Shown here: positions 14,588 to 19,232 of the stretch, one piece after another
How the letters are laid out: each line of letters starts with the position of its first letter
Position numbering within the stretch: the first letter of the stretch is position 1
Source: Haladaptatiplasma sp964454575
GTDB taxonomy: Archaea > Thermoplasmatota > Thermoplasmata > Halarchaeoplasmatales > Halarchaeoplasmataceae
DNA length: 19,232 nt
Direction: 5' to 3'
Assembly: GCA_964454575.1 (NCBI GenBank)
Contig: CAYVTG010000030.1
Location: forward strand, 1 to 19,232
Notes under the pieces: model-generated
What the model saw: the letters and a program-made list of their open reading frames with translations, nothing else
Told to the model about the DNA's origin: nothing
Database searches by the model: none
Program-made: the position numbers and the translations under genes

Positions 14588-15890
14588 AGATATAGATATC
14601 AACGTAGAATATTTGACTAGAGTAGAAGGGCACGGTAATATCGTAGTGAACGCATCCGACGGAAACATAGAGGCTTGTGAATGGCAGGTAGTAGAAGCCC
14701 CGAGATACTTTGAATCTTTGGTAGTAGGAAGAAACTGGAAGGAACTGCACCATATCACATCAAGGATATGCGGCATATGTTCCATCGGTCATACACTTGC
14801 CTCTCTAAAGGCCACTGAAGATGCCATGGGGATAAAGATATCCCGACAGGATGAACTGTTGAGAAAGCTCGCTCTCCACGGAGAGAACATGCAGAGCCAT
14901 GTGCTACACGTGGGGTATCTGGTACTACCAGATCTGATGAGTGTAGGCTCGGTGATACCACTGGCATCGTCACATCCCGAAGAGGTAAAGACGGTGATAA
15001 GGCTGCACCGCTTGGCAAATGATATGTCAAAGCTGATGGCCGGAAGGACGACACATCCTCAGAGGCTGATCCCGGGCGGATTCTCAAAGATACCCACAGA
15101 TGAGGAACTCCAAGAGCTTAAAAAGAGGCTGGCCGCTTCTGTTGAAGATCTGAATGCCGTTGCAGAGTTATTAGTGCAACTAGCACCGAAGATACCCGAT
15201 TTCAGTAGAGAGACTGAGTTCATATCTCTTAAATCTGATGAAGAATATGGGCTCTACGACGGATACAACTTTTCATCGGACACCGGTAAAAGCGAAGTAA
15301 AAGACTATCTGAACATCACCAACGAATACGAAGTACCACAGTCCACCGCCAAGTACACCAAGAATAACCGTGAATCTTACATGGTGGGTGCACTGGCAAG
15401 GCTGAACAACAACTACGATCAACTAACTCCGCTGGCCAAGAAGGTTTCTGAGATGTTTGGTTTAAAGCCGATGAACTTCAATCCGTACATGAACAGTGTA
15501 GCTCAACTAGTAGAGATAGTACACAGTGTTGAAGATTCCATCGGTATAATAGACGAACTGTTGGAAAAAGGTCTCGAACCGCAGAAAGATTTCCACCGGC
15601 CGGATATCAAGGTGAAGGCAGGCACGGGAGTCGGCGCAGTCGAAGTACCGAGAGGGATACTGTTCCACGAATACACATACGACGAGAACGGCGTCTGTAC
15701 GAAGGCAAACTGCATCATTCCGACCAACCAGAACCATGCTAACATACAGAAAGACATGGAAGCACTGGTACCTCAGATACTGGATAAACCGGAAAAAGAG
15801 ATCGAACTGACACTGGAGATGCTGGTCAGGGCATACGACCCATGTATCTCGTGCTCGACACACTACGTTGACGTGAAGTTCGTCGAGTAA
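14580..15890 (+). CDS. hydA: Sulfhydrogenase subunit alpha (NiFe large subunit)
   Basis: The 436-aa large subunit binds the NiFe(CN)2CO centre. The two Ni-binding motifs are intact: RICGICSIGH with C64 and C67 near the N-terminus, and DPCISCSTH with C422 and C425 near the C-terminus. The N-terminus NVEYLTRVEGHGNIV is the standard L0 region. Eight residues follow H428; in NiFe hydrogenases a maturation protease removes the tail after this His, and none is encoded in the window. The start at 14580 follows ggagg (14566-14570) by 9 nt and overlaps hydD by 8 nt; the frame would extend upstream to 14541, but the family start is 14580. Together with HydBGD it forms a cytosolic H2:NAD(P) oxidoreductase. 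Confidence 0.93.
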   Translation: MNKDIDINVEYLTRVEGHGNIVVNASDGNIEACEWQVVEAPRYFESLVVGRNWKELHHITSRICGICSIGHTLASLKATEDAMGIKISRQDELLRKLALHGENMQSHVLHVGYLVLPDLMSVGSVIPLASSHPEEVKTVIRLHRLANDMSKLMAGRTTHPQRLIPGGFSKIPTDEELQELKKRLAASVEDLNAVAELLVQLAPKIPDFSRETEFISLKSDEEYGLYDGYNFSSDTGKSEVKDYLNITNEYEVPQSTAKYTKNNRESYMVGALARLNNNYDQLTPLAKKVSEMFGLKPMNFNPYMNSVAQLVEIVHSVEDSIGIIDELLEKGLEPQKDFHRPDIKVKAGTGVGAVEVPRGILFHEYTYDENGVCTKANCIIPTNQNHANIQKDMEALVPQILDKPEKEIELTLEMLVRAYDPCISCSTHYVDVKFVE

Positions 15891-15902
15891 GAAGGTGCCG
15901 AC

Positions 15903-16463
15903 GTGGCGTCTGCAGAGAAAGGAGAAAAGCTCAGACGTCTCGTCCACATCCTAACCTTTTCTTTTATTTTTTATTACTGGATACCAGATATTATCTTTGA
16001 TTTACATAAGGAATACTTGCTAGTTATATTCTTAGCCGTTGTTTTGTTCGTAGATTCCTACCGTATGCATGTGGGATGGAGAGTATACGGTGCCAGGGAG
16101 TACGAACACAACAGGCCTTCTGCACTGGCATTGGTGGCCATCGGAGTTACCGTGGGCCTTCTGTTCTTCCCAAAACATCTTGTGGTCCCGGCGATCTTGA
16201 CCATGGCCTTCGTGGATCCGGTGATAAGAAATGTGAGAGAGAGAGAAGGACTCATATATCCAGTTCTGCCGCTGTGTATGTCCATTGGGATATACTATTT
16301 TTCCTTCGACTATCTTACGGATTGGAGCTTGATGTATGCAATGGCACTCGCCCTTCTCGGAGGTATGGTTGCCATCGCCGTGGAACGACCGCATATAGAA
16401 TTTCTCGACGACGACCTCCTCATATTACTAGTACCCACGATCATACTCTATCTCGTTTCATAA
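15903..16463 (+). CDS. Dolichol/phytol-kinase-like membrane protein
   Basis: The 186-aa protein has about six transmembrane segments. Its N-terminus EKLRRLVHI (8-16) resembles the conserved R-R/K-x-x-H start of CTP-dependent polyprenol (dolichol, phytol) kinases and related CDP-lipid enzymes. Other candidate active-site residues are D51 (VDSYR), D105 (FVDPVIRNVRE) and the C-terminal E161...D169-D170 (VERPHIEFLDDDLLILLVP), similar to the family's acidic DDNL motif. If correct, it phosphorylates an isoprenoid alcohol for glycosylation or lipid synthesis. It begins with GTG, preceded by gaaggtg, only 12 nt after hydA, so it is probably co-transcribed, although no link to hydrogenase is evident. 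The family call is moderate. Confidence 0.55.
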   Translation: MASAEKGEKLRRLVHILTFSFIFYYWIPDIIFDLHKEYLLVIFLAVVLFVDSYRMHVGWRVYGAREYEHNRPSALALVAIGVTVGLLFFPKHLVVPAILTMAFVDPVIRNVREREGLIYPVLPLCMSIGIYYFSFDYLTDWSLMYAMALALLGGMVAIAVERPHIEFLDDDLLILLVPTIILYLVS

Positions 16464-16486
16464 ATGCTAAATACTGAAGATGCATT

Positions 16487-16909
16487 ATGATATACATGGA
16501 CAAGAAGGTGCTATCGTTAGGATTGGTGATACTAGTAGTAGGTATCTTGCTGGTGGTCGCCTACTGGCCGTTGACTGCTGTAAGGGGAAGAGATCTATCG
16601 ACAGAGGGTTACGAAGTAGGGGACAAAGTGACTATATACGGTACGATAACGAAGATAGACACTTTCATGGGCCAGGAGAGAATACAGATAGATGGGGAAT
16701 TATACATATATAACATAGACCAAAATACGGATATGAAAGAAGGAGATGTTGTGTACGGTGAAGTGAGATATACTCAGGAATTGTTCGGATTACTTAATTT
16801 CTGGAGACTGGAAGAAGATTTGAGTTTGAAAAGAAACGTAGATATGATATTCTATGCCGTAACCGGGGTCGGCGTAGCCGTTAGCGCCGCCGGAGCAGTC
16901 AAGGTGTGA
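16487..16909 (+). CDS. Small membrane-anchored protein, possibly OB-fold
   Basis: The 140-aa protein has an N-terminal membrane segment (about residues 8-27), then a beta-rich domain of about 75 residues: GDKVTIYGTITKIDTFMG, ERIQIDGELYIYNID, KEGDVVYGEVRYTQ. This alternation of short strands with Gly-Asp turns is typical of a five-strand OB-like barrel. A second hydrophobic segment closes the protein. It resembles small archaeal membrane-anchored OB proteins; I cannot name a family and no catalytic residue is visible. It begins 23 nt after the preceding gene, so it may belong to the same transcript. An alternative ATG lies at 16496. Confidence 0.6.
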   Translation: MIYMDKKVLSLGLVILVVGILLVVAYWPLTAVRGRDLSTEGYEVGDKVTIYGTITKIDTFMGQERIQIDGELYIYNIDQNTDMKEGDVVYGEVRYTQELFGLLNFWRLEEDLSLKRNVDMIFYAVTGVGVAVSAAGAVKV

Positions 16910-16912
16910 AAA

Positions 16913-16920
16913 TTATAATA
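16913..16920 (+). promoter_or_regulatory. TATA box of rfcL
   Basis: The sequence ttataata is centred about 27 nt before the ATG at 16944. The transcript should therefore begin at the start codon; rfcL is probably leaderless and independent of the genes before it. Confidence 0.55.
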
Positions 16921-16943
16921 TAATCGGTGGTTATAGGATAGCG

Positions 16944-18395
16944 ATGAACGATGATGGGTCTGTAGGTTCTTCGGTCGATGAAGAAGAGCAAAAGTCAGGA
17001 GATTGGACCGAGAGGTACAGACCGAAGGGGCTCGAAGATGTGGCTGGTAATGCCAAAGCTAAGAAAGAGCTGCTGGCCTGGGCAAAGAGCTGGGAAAGTG
17101 GCGCTCCACCTAAGAATAAAGCGATAATACTTGTAGGTAAACCGGGAGTGGGAAAGACCACATCAGCTCTAGCACTCGCTAGAGATATGGGCTGGGAGGC
17201 ACTAGAGATGAACGCCTCCGACGATAGGAACAAAGATGCTATCAGAGGGTTTATCGGAAGGAGTGCTGTGGACGATACTTTTTCAGCGGATGGAGAATTC
17301 ATACCATATAAAAGTGGGAAAAGAACTCTGCTGATACTCGACGAAGCGGACAATGTATTCGGTAACGAAGACAGAGGTGGGATAGTAGAGATCAAAAAAA
17401 CCGTAGAGAAAACACAGCAGCCGATGATACTGATCGTGAACGATTATTACGGTTTGAAAAATCGGTCGAAGGACCTGAGCCAGATGCTAAAGAAGATCGA
17501 TTTTGGCGCGGTCAGTACTAAAGATATAGTGAAGCTTCTCAATGATATCTGTGAAGAAGAGGGTATAAATAGCGATTATTTTGTACTCAAAGCATTGGCC
17601 GAAAGATCTGAAGGGGATGTAAGATCAGCACTTAGGGATCTTCAAACAGTAGCGGCAGGCAGGGATAAACTAGAGAGGGATCATCTCGAGGTTCTGGGAT
17701 ATCGTAATCGTGAAGCCGAGATATTTCCGACGATAAGGAAGATACTGCACGATAACGATCCGCTGGAGGCCAGGGAGAGTATACGTGAACTGGATGAAGA
17801 GCCTAGAAATTTTATCACTTGGATAGATGAAAATTTACCACGGGAGTACAAGAATCCTATTGAATTATCAGATGGATTCGACTATTTATCCAGAGCAGAC
17901 CTATTTCTGGGTAGAGTGATAGGCAGCAGCTATTATAGATTCTGGGCATACTCCAACGATCTCATGACCGCCGGCGTGTGCTCTGCTAAGGTAGGACATC
18001 ATAGAGGGTTCAATAAGTACGCTTTTCCGGTCTGGATACGGAAGATGTTTTCCTCCAAAGGGAGAAGATCTATCATCAATATGTTGAGTTATAAGATCGC
18101 TGTGAATACACACACCACTTCTGTTCGTGCGAAGAATGACATACTTCCGTATTTTTCGGTCCTGTTTTCCAACGATGAAGAATTCAGACGGAAGATGGTA
18201 AAAGAGATAAAGATCCGCCCCGAGGAAGCTGCTTATCTACTGGATACGAGTATAGCGGCGGCCGTGGTTAGGGACCTGTATACAGAACAGAAAGAAGAAA
18301 AAATTGTTACGGTTAGAGAGGATAAACCGGAGGAAAAGAAGGAAGAACTGAAAAAAGAGGAACCGGAAAAGCAGAAGACACTTTTCGATTTTTGA
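16944..18395 (+). CDS. rfcL: Replication factor C large subunit
   Basis: The 483-aa clamp-loader subunit helps to load PCNA onto primed DNA, together with RFC small subunits (not in this window). The AAA+ core has the typical start DWTERYRPKGLEDVAGN (residues 20-36), Walker A GKPGVGKTT (65-73), Walker B LLILDEADN (129-137) and the sensor helix GDVRSALRDLQ. The C-terminus has a charged Lys/Glu linker, then the PIP box QKTLFDF (477-483) as the last residues, which binds PCNA. About 19 acidic, Ser-rich residues precede the core; this extension is short and not obviously functional. The length and layout fit archaeal RfcL. A promoter lies directly upstream. Confidence 0.96.
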   Translation: MNDDGSVGSSVDEEEQKSGDWTERYRPKGLEDVAGNAKAKKELLAWAKSWESGAPPKNKAIILVGKPGVGKTTSALALARDMGWEALEMNASDDRNKDAIRGFIGRSAVDDTFSADGEFIPYKSGKRTLLILDEADNVFGNEDRGGIVEIKKTVEKTQQPMILIVNDYYGLKNRSKDLSQMLKKIDFGAVSTKDIVKLLNDICEEEGINSDYFVLKALAERSEGDVRSALRDLQTVAAGRDKLERDHLEVLGYRNREAEIFPTIRKILHDNDPLEARESIRELDEEPRNFITWIDENLPREYKNPIELSDGFDYLSRADLFLGRVIGSSYYRFWAYSNDLMTAGVCSAKVGHHRGFNKYAFPVWIRKMFSSKGRRSIINMLSYKIAVNTHTTSVRAKNDILPYFSVLFSNDEEFRRKMVKEIKIRPEEAAYLLDTSIAAAVVRDLYTEQKEEKIVTVREDKPEEKKEELKKEEPEKQKTLFDF

Positions 18396-18401
18396 GTACA
18401 A

Positions 18402-18429
18402 AAATTATTAATTAAGGGTCTCTTTATGG
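18402..18429 (+). promoter_or_regulatory. Promoter region of tRNA-His
   Basis: Two TATA-like elements precede the tRNA: aaattattaatta (18402-18414) and ctttatgg (18422-18429). The second is centred about 24 nt before the mature 5' end; the first would give a leader of about 15 nt. I cannot choose between them. Confidence 0.4.
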
Positions 18430-18448
18430 TTCACCTCGCACTCGTACT

Positions 18449-18552
18449 GGCCGCGGTGGTGTAGCTATCCCGGAAACGTTCGTTACGGGACTACAATGGC
18501 AGCATGTGGGACTGTGGATCCCCTGGCTCGGGTTCAAATCCCGATCGCGGCC
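18449..18552 (+). tRNA. tRNA-His: tRNA-His(GUG) with a probable 30-nt intron in the D-loop
   Basis: The acceptor stem is GCCGCGG (18450-18456) paired with TCGCGGC (18545-18551). G-1 (18449) faces C73 (18552), the histidine identity pair. The T-arm is TCGGG/TTCAAAT/CCCGA (18528-18544). The anticodon stem is 18507-18511 with 18519-18523 (4 pairs and one U-C mismatch at its outer end), and the loop CTGTGGA gives anticodon GTG at 18514-18516. The D-stem 18459-18462 pairs with 18502-18505, but its loop is interrupted by about 30 extra nt. Removing 18467-18496 gives the ordinary D-loop AGCTTGGCA. The insert begins with a TCCCG/CGGGA helix, and TGTAG/CTACA with a 3-nt bulge CTA forms one half of an archaeal bulge-helix-bulge splice site; the second bulge is weaker. 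CCA is not encoded. Confidence 0.85.
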
Positions 18553-18660
18553 CTTTTGTTGAATCGGGATTTGTTTCACGAATAAAATTTGCTAATTTTA
18601 TGAGCGTTTGGAATCATGAGCGGAGCGAAGGATTCCGAACTGAAACCCGATCGCGGCTCT
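18535..18660 (+). repeat. tRNA 3'-end direct repeat with intervening stem-loops
   Basis: The tRNA 3' segment CCCGATCGCGGC (18540-18551) recurs exactly at 18646-18657; over 18 nt (18537-18554 against 18643-18660) 16 bases match, 106 nt apart. An inverted copy of the T-arm side lies at 18563-18573 and pairs for 11 bp with 18535-18545. Two more inverted repeats follow: ATAAAATT 18582-18589 with AATTTTAT 18594-18601, and 18606-18615 with 18631-18640 (10 bp, one G-U). The layout resembles an attachment-site remnant at a tRNA 3' end, or a structured RNA behind the tRNA. No integrase is present. Confidence 0.6.
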
Positions 18661-18674
18661 CTCAAATAAAAAAA

Positions 18675-19232
18675 TTAGATGTCGATTATGTACTCGCTGT
18701 TCTCCATGATCTTTACGCCGTCGAACCATACGTCGACGCCGGTGAGTACCATGTCTAGATGTTCGGGGCAGGTCCAGCCTGCATAGGTCTCTGTTTGTAT
18801 GGGATCTCCGAATGCAACGTGGACTCCCGGGAACTTTTCGTCCTGGAGCATATTGTCGATCAGTTCTTCCAGGAATATGTTGGTTCCGAGACCTACCTCG
18901 CCTACCCATGGAGAACACGGATGTAGTGCTAAATATTCCTTTAATTCCGTAAGTAGTTCCGGATTATCACACTCTATGTTCACAGCACTGGCTCTCTCCC
19001 GCATGGCGATATCAACTGTGACAGGTGTTTCCATCAATTCTGAATGCGGGTATTTACGTCCGAAATACTCACCGAGTACTCCGTCGGCTACTATGCGGCC
19101 TTCCATGAACGTAGGGGCGGTGAATATCTCGCCGGACGGGAGGTTGATCCAGTGTCCCATATCATGATTTATCCCAGTAGATGCAACCCATTTTACATCT
19201 TCGAAGATAGCTGTGAAATCCGTGCCTAAATC
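18675..19232 (-). CDS. M29-type (AmpS-like) aminopeptidase, C-terminal fragment
   Basis: The frame is open to the window edge, so the 5' end is outside; 185 residues are visible. They begin DLGTDFTAIFEDVKW, and contain WINLPSGEIFTAP, VGEVGLGTN and VHVAFG, then HLDMVLTGVDVWFDG and a short tail. These match the thermophilic metalloaminopeptidase family M29 (AmpS/AmpT, COG2309) in order and spacing: the GTD..., NLPSGEVF and GE.G.GTN blocks and a closing HxD metal pair. These exopeptidases remove N-terminal residues from peptides, using two metal ions. The Tyr that usually follows seven residues after the HVAFG His is not present (an Ile is there), so the active site may differ. The gene runs toward the tRNA. 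Confidence 0.75.
   Translation of the reverse strand, partial: DLGTDFTAIFEDVKWVASTGINHDMGHWINLPSGEIFTAPTFMEGRIVADGVLGEYFGRKYPHSELMETPVTVDIAMRERASAVNIECDNPELLTELKEYLALHPCSPWVGEVGLGTNIFLEELIDNMLQDEKFPGVHVAFGDPIQTETYAGWTCPEHLDMVLTGVDVWFDGVKIMENSEYIIDI

Noticed and set aside
18467..18496. Reading the insert as a D-loop size variant rather than an intron
   Set aside because: A 30-nt D-loop extension is not known in ordinary tRNAs, and the insert forms the helix and bulge expected of an archaeal splice site. It remains to be shown.
18504..18758. Plus-strand ORF of 84 codons across the tRNA 3' half
   Set aside because: It starts within tRNA-His and runs over the hairpin repeats and the aminopeptidase gene; its translation is low-complexity and has no family look.
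1..19232. CRISPR array, rRNA, transposase or insertion sequence
   Set aside because: No regularly spaced repeats, rRNA-like segments or transposase or integrase motifs were found on either strand.

Overview
The window is a piece of an archaeal chromosome. The evidence is a replication factor C large subunit with a C-terminal PCNA-binding box, a four-subunit cytosolic sulfhydrogenase-type [NiFe] hydrogenase, an intron-bearing tRNA-His with no encoded CCA, and TATA-like boxes about 25-30 nt before many start codons. Several of these boxes imply leaderless transcripts, while genes inside operons have GGAGG-type ribosome binding sites. The AT-leaning composition and gene style fit a euryarchaeal or Thermoplasmatota-like anaerobe, but the lineage is inferred, not demonstrated.

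Layout. 1-3047 is an accessory region: the tail of a HepT-like HEPN toxin gene, a tandem-GNAT acetyltransferase, a ribbon-helix-helix/MazF-like toxin-antitoxin pair, an unrecognised 177-aa protein, and two loosely filled intergenic stretches with possible mini-genes and an 18-bp perfect palindrome. 3048-9114 is on the minus strand: a PAP2 membrane phosphatase and, upstream of it, a two-gene operon that looks like AddB then AddA (overlap ATGA), a helicase-nuclease pair for DNA end processing. 9115-11827 holds a divergent promoter region with a possible 28-aa cysteine-rich peptide, a membrane-anchored beta-propeller protein, and a UPF0175/DUF3368 (PIN) toxin-antitoxin pair.

11947-16463 is the hydBGDA operon. 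HydA carries the NiFe site, HydD the iron-sulfur relay, HydG the flavin and NAD(P)H site, and HydB further 4Fe-4S clusters. Together they should couple H2 to NAD(P)H, possibly with sulfur reduction. A dolichol-kinase-like membrane protein follows 12 nt after hydA, then a small membrane-anchored protein, possibly OB-fold. rfcL follows behind its own leaderless promoter. Then comes tRNA-His(GUG), which appears to carry a 30-nt intron in the D-loop. Downstream the 3' end of the tRNA is partly repeated after a short stretch of consecutive inverted repeats, an attachment-site-like arrangement. The window ends inside an M29-type aminopeptidase gene on the minus strand.

No complete defence system, CRISPR array, rRNA or transposase was seen. 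The most unusual items are the D-loop intron with its att-like hairpin region, the Cys-to-Asp change at the proximal cluster of HydD, and an archaeal AddAB-like pair lacking the usual AddB cysteine cluster.
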